DNA from: Tardiphaga sp052076105
GTDB lineage: Bacteria > Pseudomonadota > Alphaproteobacteria > Rhizobiales > Xanthobacteraceae
Assembly: GCF_052076105.1 (NCBI RefSeq)
Contig: NZ_CP197245.1
Coordinates: 2,666,001-2,730,000, forward strand
DNA: 64,000 bases
Direction of reading: 5' to 3'
Within the stretch, counting starts at the first letter, position 1, and each line of letters opens with the position of its first letter. The position numbers and the translations under genes were made by a program. The notes below the pieces were generated by a model. That model searched no databases. It was not told where the DNA came from and saw only the letters and a program-made list of their open reading frames with translations. This document shows positions 1 to 9,244 of the stretch, piece by piece.

Positions 1-26
1 AACAGGCATTTGATTGGAAGCTGCGC

Positions 27-2468
27 ATGACCATGCGCGGCGACCGGTTCTGCACGTCTGGCGTACTGGCCCCGGTTCTCGCAACCGTTTTGGGTCTCGC
101 GACTGCGTTTGGCGTCGCGGCGACCACGCCGGCAGCCGCCCAGAGTTTCACCTACAATCGCCCCGCCACCCGGCCGAAGCCGCCCCCTGCCGCCCAGACC
201 GGGCAGATGCTGGTGCAGGCCACCGAGGTCAATTACGACTATAACAACTCGCGCGTCGCCGCAGTGGGCAGCGTGCAGATGTATTACAACGGCACGTCCG
301 TCGAGGCCGACAAGGTCATCTACGACCAGAAGACCAAGCGCCTGCATGCCGAAGGCAATGTCCGGATGACGGACGCCGACGGCAAGATCACCTATGCCAA
401 CCTGCTCGACCTCAGCGACGACTACCGCGACGGTTTCGTGGACTCGCTTCGTGTCGATACTGCGGATGCGACCCGCATGGCCGCGACACGCGCCGAGCGC
501 ACCGCCGGCAACTACACTGTGTTCCAGAACGGTGTGTACACAGCCTGTGCCGCCTGTAAGGAAGATCCGAAGAAGCCGCCGCTTTGGCAGGTCAAGGGTG
601 CCCGCGTCATCCACGACCAGACCGAAAAGATGATGTATTTCGAGGACGCCCGGATCGAGTTCTTCGGCGTGCCCCTCGCCTACGTCCCGTATTTCTCGAC
701 GCCCGATCCAACGGTGAAGCGCAAGACCGGCTTCCTGATGCCGTCGCCCTCGAACAACACCAACTATGGTTTCGGTATCGAGACCCCGTTCTACTGGGCG
801 ATCGCCCCCGATTACGATGCGACGATCTCACCGCGGTATATGACCAAACAGGGCCTGTTGCTCCAGGGTGAATTCCGCCAGCGACTGATGGACGGCTCCT
901 ACCAGATCCGCGCCTATGGCATTAACCAGCAGGATCGGAATGCATATGCCAACACGGTCGGCGACAAGGACTGGCGCGGCGGTGTCGAGTCCAAGGGCCA
1001 GTTCGCATTGAACGACAAATGGGTGTGGGGCTGGGATGCAGTCGCACTCAGCGATTACAACTTCCTGCAGGATTACCGGCTGTCGATGTACCGGGATCCC
1101 TATGCCTCGTTTTTGAACCTGCAGACGGAAGCCGTTTCGCAGCTCTATCTGACGGGCGTCGGCAAGCGCAGCTTCTTCGATGCACGCACGATCTACTATC
1201 TGAGCTTCTCCGGTAATCAGAGCCAGGTTCCAGTCATTCACCCGGTGATCGATTACAACAATGTGCTCAACCAGAACATTCTGGGCGGCGAGTTCAGCTA
1301 CAAGTTCAACATGACCAGCCTGAGCCGTGATCAGGCCTCATTCGCGCCGATCACGTCTCTCGCCAATACCAACGGCTTGTGCAATCTGACTTCTGCAGAT
1401 CCTCTCGCGAGGACGCCAACAAACTGCCTGATGAACGGCATTCCTGGCACCTATACTCGCGTGACTGGTGAAGCACAGTGGCGCCGTTCCTATACGGACT
1501 CGTTCGGCCAGATCTTCACGCCGTTCGCGATCCTGCGCGTCGATGCGATCGACGCCTCGATCTCGAACCAGCCCGGCGTCTCCAACTTCCTGCCGACAGG
1601 CGACACGACCGCGCTGCGGGTGATGCCGACCGTAGGCCTCGAATATCGCTATCCGTTCATCAACGTTCAGCCGTGGGGCACCACGACACTTGAGCCGATC
1701 GCTCAGGTCATCATTCGTCCGAACGAAACCTACGCCGGTAAGTTGCCGAACGAAGACGCGCAGAGCATGAGCTTCGACGCGAGCAATCTGTTCAGCGTCA
1801 ACAAGTTCTCCGGTTACGACCGTGTCGAAGGCGGCGGCCGGGCCAATGTTGGCGTGCAGGCCACCACGCAGTTCGACCGTGGCGGCTCCGTCAAAGTCCT
1901 GTTCGGCCAGTCCTATCAGCTGTTCGGCCTGAACTCGTTCGCTGTCGCCGATACGACCAACACCGGCGTCAACTCGGGACTGGCCACCTCGCGGTCCGAC
2001 TACGTCGCCAGCTTGGCCTATTCGCCGAACCGCACCTATACGGTCAGTACCCGTGCTCGTATCGACGAAGCGACCGGCAATATTTCGCGCTTTGAGGCGG
2101 AGGGGCGCGCGAGCTTCGACCGCTGGTCGGTCAGCCTGATGTATGGCAACTACGCTCCGCAGGCGGAGTTGGGCTACCTCACCCGCCGCGAAGGTCTCCT
2201 CGGCACCGGCTCGATCAAACTGGCATCGAACTGGGTGGTCACCGGTGGCGCGCGCTGGGATCTCGAGGCCAACAAGATCAACCAGTATACGGTCGGCGCG
2301 GGCTATGTGGACGACTGTTTCGTGCTCGGCGTCAATTATGTCACGTCCTACAACTACGTGAGTAACCTGAGCACGCCACCAGTCCTCAGCCATACATTCA
2401 TGTTCCAGATTGGCCTGCGGACAATTGGCAATACCACGTCTGCGAGCGGAACCGGCGGCACTTACTAA
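27..2468 (+). CDS. lptD: LPS-assembly outer-membrane protein LptD
   Basis: LptD is the outer-membrane barrel that, with LptE, inserts lipopolysaccharide into the outer leaflet. The 813-residue product begins with a signal peptide (about residues 1-38, ending in AAAQS). An OstA/LptA-like jellyroll follows (about 60-170, with VEADKVIYD and LHAEGNVRM), then a long C-terminal barrel rich in aromatic beta strands. A CAAC pair (about residue 174) precedes the barrel, as in other alphaproteobacterial LptD proteins. Two ATGs six bases apart (27 and 33) could both start it; 27 is used here. The gene heads the order lptD-surA-pdxA-rsmA, which is also conserved in enterobacteria. The identification is firm; only the exact start is uncertain. 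Confidence 0.95.
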   Translation: MTMRGDRFCTSGVLAPVLATVLGLATAFGVAATTPAAAQSFTYNRPATRPKPPPAAQTGQMLVQATEVNYDYNNSRVAAVGSVQMYYNGTSVEADKVIYDQKTKRLHAEGNVRMTDADGKITYANLLDLSDDYRDGFVDSLRVDTADATRMAATRAERTAGNYTVFQNGVYTACAACKEDPKKPPLWQVKGARVIHDQTEKMMYFEDARIEFFGVPLAYVPYFSTPDPTVKRKTGFLMPSPSNNTNYGFGIETPFYWAIAPDYDATISPRYMTKQGLLLQGEFRQRLMDGSYQIRAYGINQQDRNAYANTVGDKDWRGGVESKGQFALNDKWVWGWDAVALSDYNFLQDYRLSMYRDPYASFLNLQTEAVSQLYLTGVGKRSFFDARTIYYLSFSGNQSQVPVIHPVIDYNNVLNQNILGGEFSYKFNMTSLSRDQASFAPITSLANTNGLCNLTSADPLARTPTNCLMNGIPGTYTRVTGEAQWRRSYTDSFGQIFTPFAILRVDAIDASISNQPGVSNFLPTGDTTALRVMPTVGLEYRYPFINVQPWGTTTLEPIAQVIIRPNETYAGKLPNEDAQSMSFDASNLFSVNKFSGYDRVEGGGRANVGVQATTQFDRGGSVKVLFGQSYQLFGLNSFAVADTTNTGVNSGLATSRSDYVASLAYSPNRTYTVSTRARIDEATGNISRFEAEGRASFDRWSVSLMYGNYAPQAELGYLTRREGLLGTGSIKLASNWVVTGGARWDLEANKINQYTVGAGYVDDCFVLGVNYVTSYNYVSNLSTPPVLSHTFMFQIGLRTIGNTTSASGTGGTY

Positions 2469-2559
2469 TATCGGTTCTCTGTGCCGTGAAATCTCCGTTT
2501 TCCATAGCGATGTATGCGAATTCTGCTTTGACGAGAGCTTTGACACCGCGGTTTTGACA

Positions 2560-3492
2560 ATGATGGGTACGATGATTTCCGGACGCGTTCTGCAAGCCAC
2601 TTTGGCAACGGCAGTCACCATTCTCATTTGCGCGGGATCGCCGGCTCGGGCCCAGTCCGTCGCTGTCATGGTGAACGGCGAGCCCATCACCAATTTCGAT
2701 ATCGAACAGCGCACCAAGTTGAATGCGCTGTCGGGTTCGAAAACGAATAGCCGGCAGGACGTGATCGACGAATTGATCAGCGAGAAGGTGAAGATCAAGG
2801 AAGGCAAGAAATACAGTGTCGATCCCGGTGCCTCGGAAGTCGATGGTGCATTTCAGAACATGAGCTCGCGCATGCGTCTCACGCCGGACCAGCTGGTGCA
2901 GTCGCTGGCTTCCAAGGGCATCCGCCCGGACACGCTGAAGAGCCGTTTGAAGGCCGACATGGTCTGGAACGCCATCGTCCGTGGGCGCTTCAAGCAGAGC
3001 CTGCAGGTCGGCGAAAAGGAAGTGGATGCAGCCGTCCAGAGCGCCGGCGGCGACGCCATGACCGAAGCATTCGAGTATCAGATGCGGCCGGTCGTGCTGG
3101 TCGTGCCCCGCGGTGCAGCGTCCGGCATGATGGAAGCGCGGCACAAGGAAGCCGAAGGGCTGCGCGAGCGCATCCAGAGCTGCGAAGACGCCAACCGCAC
3201 CTTCAAGTCGATGCAGAATGCGACGATCCGCGATACCGTGGTCAAGACCTCCGCCGATCTGCCGCCGTCGCTGCGAGAATTGCTCGACAAGACCCCGATC
3301 GGACGTCTCACCCCTCCGGAAGTGACCCGCCAGGGCATCGAAATGGTGGCGCTGTGCGCGCGCAAGCCTACCAAGGTCGACACGCCAAAGAAACGCGAAG
3401 TCCGGGACAAGATGTTTGCCGAGAAATTCGAGGCGAAGTCGAAATCCTATCTGCAGGATTTGCGCAAGGCGGCGATGATCGAATATCGCTAG
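2560..3492 (+). CDS. surA: SurA-like periplasmic chaperone / peptidyl-prolyl isomerase
   Basis: This is a periplasmic outer-membrane-protein chaperone of the SurA family. The reading frame is open from 2410, but that part overlaps lptD. The ATG pair at 2560/2563 gives about 310 residues with a signal peptide ending near ARAQS. The SurA N-terminal domain follows, with VAVMVNGEPITNFDIEQR, a family hallmark, and RQDVIDELISEKVKIKEGKK. The C-terminal half is where a parvulin domain should lie. It is short, and I see only one such region instead of the two of E. coli SurA, so isomerase activity is doubtful while chaperone activity is plausible. The position between lptD and pdxA supports the call. 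Confidence 0.85.
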   Translation: MMGTMISGRVLQATLATAVTILICAGSPARAQSVAVMVNGEPITNFDIEQRTKLNALSGSKTNSRQDVIDELISEKVKIKEGKKYSVDPGASEVDGAFQNMSSRMRLTPDQLVQSLASKGIRPDTLKSRLKADMVWNAIVRGRFKQSLQVGEKEVDAAVQSAGGDAMTEAFEYQMRPVVLVVPRGAASGMMEARHKEAEGLRERIQSCEDANRTFKSMQNATIRDTVVKTSADLPPSLRELLDKTPIGRLTPPEVTRQGIEMVALCARKPTKVDTPKKREVRDKMFAEKFEAKSKSYLQDLRKAAMIEYR

Positions 3493-3533
3493 TTCCGATC
3501 CGGCTTAGGCCGCGACTGGCTTAGGGCGGCACC

Positions 3534-4538
3534 ATGACCAAACCTCTTGCGCTGACATTGGGTGAACCAGCCGGCATCGGCCCGGACATTGCCATCGCTG
3601 CCTGGCTGCGTCGGCACGAACTCGACCTGCCCCCGTTCTACCTGCTTGGCGACCGTAACTTCATGGCTGAACGCGCCAGGACGCTCGGCCTGGACATCAC
3701 GCTGGCCGATGCAACGCCCGCCAGTGCCGCCCAGACGTTCCCTGACGCATTGCCGGTGGTGTCGATCGGGCAGACGGTAACTGCGCCTCCACGCCGTCCT
3801 GACGCTTCCAGCGCGCCGGCAGCCGTCGCCTCGATCCGTCAGGCCGTCGCGGATGTGGAAGCCGGCCACGCCAGCGCCGTCGTCACCAATCCGATCGCCA
3901 AGAGCGTGCTCTACCGAGCAGGCTTCACCCATCCCGGTCACACCGAATTTCTCGCCGAGCTCGCCGCTCACGACGGCAAGGTCCCGTTGCCGGTGATGCT
4001 GCTGTGGTCGCCCGAACTGGCCGTGGTGCCGGTCACGATCCATGTCTCGCTGCGTGATGCCATTGCCCAACTAAGTGGCCCGCTGATCACTGCCACCGCT
4101 CGCATCGTGGTCAACGACATGAAGACCCGTTTCGGCATCAAGCGGCCGCGACTGGCAATTGCTGGCCTTAATCCGCATGCCGGCGAAGATGGCTCGATGG
4201 GGGATGAGGAGCAGGCCTTCATCATGCACGCGGTCACCGTACTGCAGAACGAAGGCATCGACGCACGCGGGCCTTTGTCCTCCGACACCATGTTCCATCC
4301 TGCGGCCCGCGCGACCTATGACTGTGCGATCTGCATGTATCACGATCAGGCCCTGATCCCGATCAAGACCATCGCCTTCGATGAGGGCGTCAACGTCACC
4401 CTCGGCCTGCCCTTCATTCGCACCTCGCCCGATCACGGCACCGCGTTCAACATCGCTGGCACCGGAAAGGCCAATCCGTCGAGCCTGATCGCCGCGCTCA
4501 AACTCGCAGCCCGCATGGCCGCGACGCAATCCGCATGA
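3534..4538 (+). CDS. pdxA: 4-hydroxythreonine-4-phosphate dehydrogenase
   Basis: PdxA oxidises 4-phosphohydroxy-L-threonine with NAD(P) in the DXP-dependent route to pyridoxal phosphate. The 334-residue protein opens with the family motif GEPAGIGPD. It contains the three metal-ligand histidine segments expected from the E. coli enzyme: TIHVSLRD, GLNPHAGEDG and MYHDQALIPIK. HPGHTEFLAEL is the conserved substrate-side segment. Length is normal for the family. Its last four bases overlap the start of rsmA (ATGA), so the two are translationally coupled, as in many proteobacteria. Confidence 0.96.
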   Translation: MTKPLALTLGEPAGIGPDIAIAAWLRRHELDLPPFYLLGDRNFMAERARTLGLDITLADATPASAAQTFPDALPVVSIGQTVTAPPRRPDASSAPAAVASIRQAVADVEAGHASAVVTNPIAKSVLYRAGFTHPGHTEFLAELAAHDGKVPLPVMLLWSPELAVVPVTIHVSLRDAIAQLSGPLITATARIVVNDMKTRFGIKRPRLAIAGLNPHAGEDGSMGDEEQAFIMHAVTVLQNEGIDARGPLSSDTMFHPAARATYDCAICMYHDQALIPIKTIAFDEGVNVTLGLPFIRTSPDHGTAFNIAGTGKANPSSLIAALKLAARMAATQSA

Positions 4539-5407
4539 GCACGATCGACGATCTGCCGCCGCTGCGTGACGTCATCAAACGTTTCGATCTGCAGGCGCGC
4601 AAATCGCTCGGCCAGAATTTTCTGCTCGATCTCAATCTCACCGCACGCATCGCACGCGCCGCCGGCCCTTTGGAGGATTGCACGGTCATCGAGGTTGGTC
4701 CCGGCCCCGGCGGCCTCACCCGTGCATTGCTGGCGACGGGCGCCAGGCGCGTCATCGCCGTCGAGCGTGACGAGCGCGCGCTCGGCCCGCTCAAGGAAAT
4801 CGCCGCGCGCTATCCTGGCCGGCTCGAGATCGTGATCGGCGACGCACAGACCTTCGATCCCCGCCCGATGCTCGCAGGCGAGCGCGCCAGGATCGTCGCC
4901 AACCTGCCCTATAATATCGGCACGCAGCTCCTGATCGACTGGCTATGCACGGAGCCGTGGCCGCCCTGGTACGACATGATGGTGCTGATGTTCCAGCGCG
5001 AGGTCGCAGAACGCATCGTCGCTGTCGAAGATGAAGAAGCCTATGGCCGGCTCGGTGTACTCTCCAACTGGCGCGCCGAAACCAAAATCCTGTTCGACAT
5101 CTCGCCGGCCGCCTTCACGCCGCCCCCGAAGGTGACGTCATCGGTCGTACGCCTTGTTCCCCGTGCGGAGCCCGAGGCCTGCGAGCGTCGCCTGCTGGAA
5201 CAGGTGGCGGCCGCGGCCTTCAACCAACGCCGCAAGATGCTGCGACAGAGCCTGAAGTCGCTCGGTGTCGAGCCGGAGCGATTGACCGCCGCCGCCGGTA
5301 TCGACGTCACGCGACGTGCAGAGACTGTACCGGTGTCAGGTTTTGTCGCAATGGCGCGCGAATTGTCCGAGATCCGGAAATCCAAGAGCGTTACGCCGAC
5401 GCCTTGA
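4535..5407 (+). CDS. rsmA: 16S rRNA dimethyladenosine methyltransferase RsmA/KsgA
   Basis: RsmA dimethylates the two adjacent adenosines of helix 45 in 16S rRNA (A1518/A1519 in E. coli numbering), a late small-subunit checkpoint. The 290-residue protein shows the N-terminal KSLGQNFLLD, the SAM-binding VIEVGPGPGGLTRALL and the catalytic NLPYNIGT motif. The C-terminal helical domain has FNQRRKMLRQSLKSL. It overlaps pdxA by four bases and converges with the MFS gene, whose 3' end overlaps it by 17 bases. Confidence 0.96.
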   Translation: MSTIDDLPPLRDVIKRFDLQARKSLGQNFLLDLNLTARIARAAGPLEDCTVIEVGPGPGGLTRALLATGARRVIAVERDERALGPLKEIAARYPGRLEIVIGDAQTFDPRPMLAGERARIVANLPYNIGTQLLIDWLCTEPWPPWYDMMVLMFQREVAERIVAVEDEEAYGRLGVLSNWRAETKILFDISPAAFTPPPKVTSSVVRLVPRAEPEACERRLLEQVAAAAFNQRRKMLRQSLKSLGVEPERLTAAAGIDVTRRAETVPVSGFVAMARELSEIRKSKSVTPTP

Positions 5408-6560
5408 TCTCTTGCGCCGGGCTCCTGATCGCAGCCCACATGAAACATGTGCAGGCGAGTGCCACGAACAGCGGCAGCCCATGCGTCAGTCCCTGCATCG
5501 CAGCGCCGGCGAATACCGGGCCGATCAGCGCACCAGCGCCCCACATCAGTCCCATTGCAGCATAGATGCCAACCAGCTGGCTGCCGCTGAAGCGGCTGCC
5601 AACGATGGTCAGCATGATCGTGTAGATTCCAACAAACACACCGCCCCACACAAACAGCAAGGGATAGGTGGTCCATGGCGACAACAACGCCCATGGCCAG
5701 ATCAACGCGCCGATCACCGCCAGTCCTGCCAGGGCGATGATCATGCGACGTCGGTCGAGTTTATCGCCGAGCCAGCCGATCGGCAGTTGCAGCACGATGG
5801 CACCGACCATCATGCACGACATCAATTGCGTCGCTTCGGTCTCAAGCCAACCGAGCTTGACGGCATAGAGCGCGAGGAACGACAGCCCGGCGCTTTCCAC
5901 TGCGGCATGCAGGACCGTTGCCGCCATCGCAATTGGCGCCAGCACGATGAAACGCAGCGGATTGGCATCCGCGGGTTCATCGAACACCGGCTGTGTCATT
6001 CCTGGCGTCGCCAGACACATCAGGGCGAGGATCGAGAATCCTGCGCCGATCCAATAGGCAGTCCCGCCCTGCGTCCCCACAAGCGACAGCGTAAGTGGAC
6101 CAAGCGCGAAGCCTACCGAGAGCGCGGCAGTATAGGCCGCCATGGCGCGGGCCCGTGTCGCGTCGGTGCTCAGGCTGTTCAGCCATGTTTCTGACATCAC
6201 GAACAGCGTTTCAGACGCAGCGCCAAGCACGATACGGAGGGGAAACCAGAGCCAGATCGACGGCACGGCCGGAAACAGCACGAGCACCACGGCGGCGACG
6301 GCAAGCGCACCGATCACCATACGCCGCATGCCGACATAGGCGGCAAACCTTGGCAGCACAAATGCCATTGCCAGCACGCCGACCGCATGCATCGCGGCAT
6401 TCGCCCCGATGAATGTGTCGGACGAGCCGCGTTCTGCCAGATCCAGCGCAATCAACGCTGCACTGAGGCTGTAAGTCAGCCCGAAGATCATCGCAGCCAT
6501 GATCACCGCGGCGCGCGACCAAAGCGTGGAACCGGATACGGAACCGATTGAAGGCTGCAT
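5391..6560 (-). CDS. MFS transporter (YcaD-like)
   Basis: A twelve-helix major facilitator exporter of about 389 residues. The frame opens with a GTG at 6572, but the ATG at 6560 sits 7-8 bases after a GGGG run and is preferred. The central loop between helices 8 and 9 carries GWLGDKLDRRRMI, a repeat of the MFS loop 2-3 signature. The first loop reads VLPRFAAYVGMRRMV. The substrate cannot be read from the sequence; the general layout resembles the YcaD-type branch. The gene is monocistronic and convergent with rsmA. Confidence 0.85.
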   Translation of the reverse strand: MQPSIGSVSGSTLWSRAAVIMAAMIFGLTYSLSAALIALDLAERGSSDTFIGANAAMHAVGVLAMAFVLPRFAAYVGMRRMVIGALAVAAVVLVLFPAVPSIWLWFPLRIVLGAASETLFVMSETWLNSLSTDATRARAMAAYTAALSVGFALGPLTLSLVGTQGGTAYWIGAGFSILALMCLATPGMTQPVFDEPADANPLRFIVLAPIAMAATVLHAAVESAGLSFLALYAVKLGWLETEATQLMSCMMVGAIVLQLPIGWLGDKLDRRRMIIALAGLAVIGALIWPWALLSPWTTYPLLFVWGGVFVGIYTIMLTIVGSRFSGSQLVGIYAAMGLMWGAGALIGPVFAGAAMQGLTHGLPLFVALACTCFMWAAIRSPAQEIKASA

Positions 6561-6654
6561 GCGTAACCCCACAGTGAACGCAGAGCTCCTCGCATAAAAA
6601 CATTAATCATCCGCTGGCTATATTTGCCCGGAAAACCGGGATCATGGGCAACCG

Positions 6655-7968
6655 ATGATACGACTGCTGCTACTCCTGCTGGGCGCGGAAGTGGTGCAAC
6701 GCCGCTGGCGATTGCTGCTCGCGATCGGTGCGCTGTGGGCGGTCTTAGGCCTCGCTATCGTGATCGACGCGTTCGATGGTAGCACGATCGTGCGCCCTCA
6801 CTATTTCGGCTACCTGCTGCTGTTGGAAGGCATTGTCAGCCTGCTGGCTGCCCTGCTTGCCGTCACGCGCCGGCCATACCAGTTCGCCAAGGCCGTTATC
6901 CTGATCGTACCAGCTATCATCATTGTCGCGCAGCCGCGTCACTCCAACCTGCTGATCGCGATGCTGCTGGGCGGCGTATTGCTGCTCGACGGCAGCGCAC
7001 GCATCGTCAGTGCCTGGGTGGTGCGCTTCGAGAACTGGCGGATGGCCATCGGTGCAGGCGCGGTCGAACTCGTGCTGGCCGCGACCACATTGGAGCCTTG
7101 GCCGACCTGGTACGAAGGCACGATCGGGTTCAACATCGGCGCACTTCTCATTGTGTCCGGGGTAAGCACCACGCTGCTTGCCAATCGATTGCGACGACTA
7201 CCATCGGATGCACCTATCTCGATGCTGGTGGGTGGCACCTTTCCCACCGCATTGTGGGTGCCTGCCACGCCGGACGATGCCGGCAAGGACGATCTCATCG
7301 TGCATGTCTGGACCCCCACAGGTCCCGGCCGTAGCGCACGGCGTCGGCCATTGGTGGATCGCTACATCGCAGCCGTCGATGCCAATGGCATCGTCTCCAC
7401 CGGGCATGCGGCACTTGAGCTCGCGCCCAATGTCTATATCAGCCACTACCCCGCCGTCGAAATCGATCGCGCACCGGACGAGTTCGGCCGCGTGCTGCGC
7501 GCTGGCATCGAGAACGACCTGCCCGGCCGTTTCCAGCCGAGCTATGCTGAGGAAGCACAGGGATGGTGCGAGGCCACTGAACATATTCGTTTCACGCGCA
7601 TCGACCGTGTCCGCGTCCGCCACTTCTGGCGCACCTACCGCGTTGATACGACCTACAACCTCACCAGCCGCAATTGCTCGACCGCGGTAGCGCACGCACT
7701 CGATGCCGCGCTCGAAGGTGTGCTTGGACGCACCGAGCGGCCGTGGCGCGCATTTTTCCGGGCCGCCGTCACGCCCGAGTTATGGGCCGCGGGCGTCTTG
7801 CGACAGCGCGCCGAAGCGATGGCCTGGACACCCGGATTGGTCCTCGACTATGCGCGGCTATTGCAGGTGGTGGTCGAACCCGCGCCGGAACAGGTCTCCC
7901 CTGACTGGTCGCGCCTGAGACGGCTCAGCATCCGCCGCGCAGCACGGGCCCGCGCACGCGTGACGTGA
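6655..7968 (+). CDS. HdeD-like (DUF308) membrane domain fused to a putative permuted papain-fold domain
   Basis: The 437-residue protein has two clear halves. Residues 1-180 are six or so short hydrophobic helices with the pattern of HdeD/DUF308 membrane proteins. Residues 185-400 are soluble and contain VSTGHAALELAPNVYISHYP (His251) and, later, TTYNLTSRNCSTAVAHALD (Cys341). A histidine segment before an Asn-Cys-Ser segment at a helix start is the order of circularly permuted NlpC/P60-like (LRAT/DUF4105-type) folds, so the C-terminal half is probably a cysteine peptidase, amidase or acyltransferase relative. The function is unknown. There is no good Shine-Dalgarno before the ATG at 6655. Confidence 0.65.
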   Translation: MIRLLLLLLGAEVVQRRWRLLLAIGALWAVLGLAIVIDAFDGSTIVRPHYFGYLLLLEGIVSLLAALLAVTRRPYQFAKAVILIVPAIIIVAQPRHSNLLIAMLLGGVLLLDGSARIVSAWVVRFENWRMAIGAGAVELVLAATTLEPWPTWYEGTIGFNIGALLIVSGVSTTLLANRLRRLPSDAPISMLVGGTFPTALWVPATPDDAGKDDLIVHVWTPTGPGRSARRRPLVDRYIAAVDANGIVSTGHAALELAPNVYISHYPAVEIDRAPDEFGRVLRAGIENDLPGRFQPSYAEEAQGWCEATEHIRFTRIDRVRVRHFWRTYRVDTTYNLTSRNCSTAVAHALDAALEGVLGRTERPWRAFFRAAVTPELWAAGVLRQRAEAMAWTPGLVLDYARLLQVVVEPAPEQVSPDWSRLRRLSIRRAARARARVT

Positions 7969-8082
7969 CTTCCGCACGCGGCGATCTGGATGCGCAGGTG
8001 CGAACTTGGCGCTCTTGGGCACCCTTGAACTCGTCCCCATCCTGTGATTGCTAGGATGCAACGAAGTCTAGGGAAAAACAAA

Positions 8083-9141
8083 ATGGCAATGATGAAGCGC
8101 CAGTCACTGGTGAAATTCGACGCTCCGCTCTGCGAAACCATCGTCGACACACCGAAGCCGCAAGGCAGGGAAGTGCTGGTCCGCATCGAATGCTGCGGGC
8201 TCTGTCACTCAGACCTGCACATCCAGGATGGCTACGCAGATCTCGGCGGCGGCAAGAAGCTCGACACCACGCGCGGCATGACCCTGCCCTTCACACTCGG
8301 CCACGAAATCGCGGGGATTGTCGATGAAATCGGTCCCGATGGCGATCAATCGCTGATCGGCAAGAAGAAAGCCGTATTCCCCTGGATCGGCTGCGGCAAG
8401 TGCCGCGATTGTCTCGCTGGCGATGAGAACCTTTGCACCAAGAACCGCTTCCTTGGGGTAGCGCTCGACGGCGGCTTCGCGACGCATGTGCTGGTGCCGG
8501 ACGAGAAGTATCTGCTCGATTACGATCCGCTGCCGATCAACATGGCGGCAACGCTGATGTGTTCGGGCATTACCGCTTACGGCGCACTTAAGCGCCTGGT
8601 CGATCGTCCGCGGCAGCGTAATCTGCTGCTGGTCGGTCTCGGCGGTGTCGGCATGGCCGGCCTCGCGCTTGCACAGGCCATGTTCAAGCAGCCGATCTCG
8701 GTCGCCGATCTCAACCCCGCCGCACGCGAGGCCGCGCTGAAGAACGGCGCAGCCTTCGCTTACGATCCGGCCGAGCCCGATGTCGCCAGGCGCATGGTGA
8801 AGGAAAATGACGGCGGCTTCGATGGCGTGGTCGACTTTGCCGGCAACGACAAATCCATGAACTTCGCCGTGGCCACGGTGGCGCGCGGAGGCAAGATCGT
8901 GGTGTCCGGCCTGATGGGTGGTGAGTTCAGCCTGCCCATGGTGCAATGGATCTACAAGCGCATGACCGTCGAAGGCTTCATGGTCGGCACGCTTGAGGAA
9001 GCGAAGGAGCTGATGGCACTGGCTCGCGCCGGCAAACTAAAGCCCACGCCGATGAAGGCGGAGCCGATGGGCGATGCACAGAAATGGATCGACCAATTGC
9101 GCGCCGGCAAGGTCGTCGGCCGGATCATGCTGACCAACTGA
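8083..9141 (+). CDS. zinc-dependent alcohol dehydrogenase
   Basis: A medium-chain dehydrogenase of 352 residues. The catalytic zinc ligands are visible in CCGLCHSD and GHEIAG, and the structural zinc site in CGKCRDCLAGDENLC. The nucleotide fold carries GLGGVGMAGLALA. The frame is open from 8044, but AGGGAA lies about seven bases before the ATG at 8083, which also starts the domain cleanly (MAMMKRQSLVKF). The substrate is not predictable beyond an alcohol/aldehyde couple. A hairpin follows the stop and separates it from the convergent ABC-transporter operon. Confidence 0.9.
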   Translation: MAMMKRQSLVKFDAPLCETIVDTPKPQGREVLVRIECCGLCHSDLHIQDGYADLGGGKKLDTTRGMTLPFTLGHEIAGIVDEIGPDGDQSLIGKKKAVFPWIGCGKCRDCLAGDENLCTKNRFLGVALDGGFATHVLVPDEKYLLDYDPLPINMAATLMCSGITAYGALKRLVDRPRQRNLLLVGLGGVGMAGLALAQAMFKQPISVADLNPAAREAALKNGAAFAYDPAEPDVARRMVKENDGGFDGVVDFAGNDKSMNFAVATVARGGKIVVSGLMGGEFSLPMVQWIYKRMTVEGFMVGTLEEAKELMALARAGKLKPTPMKAEPMGDAQKWIDQLRAGKVVGRIMLTN

Positions 9142-9150
9142 ATTAGAGCT

Positions 9151-9185
9151 CTGGCCCGGATTGCGCTTCATGCGATCCGGGCCAG
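9151..9185. terminator. hairpin between convergent adh and ABC-transporter operons
   Basis: Perfect 11-bp arms (ctggcccggat / atccgggccag) enclose a 13-base loop, ten bases after the alcohol dehydrogenase stop and 59 bases beyond the permease stop on the other strand. It has no long T tract on either side, so it may be a weak bidirectional terminator or a 3'-end stabilising hairpin. Confidence 0.5.
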
Positions 9186-9244
9186 GATATGTCCCTGCAC
9201 CGGCCGCTGGACGGCCAGCAAGCAATGAGCTTCCGGCTGTCCCG

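Noticed and set aside
1338..2807. A 489-codon minus-strand frame
   Set aside because: Antisense to lptD and surA; compositionally a shadow of the high-GC coding strand.
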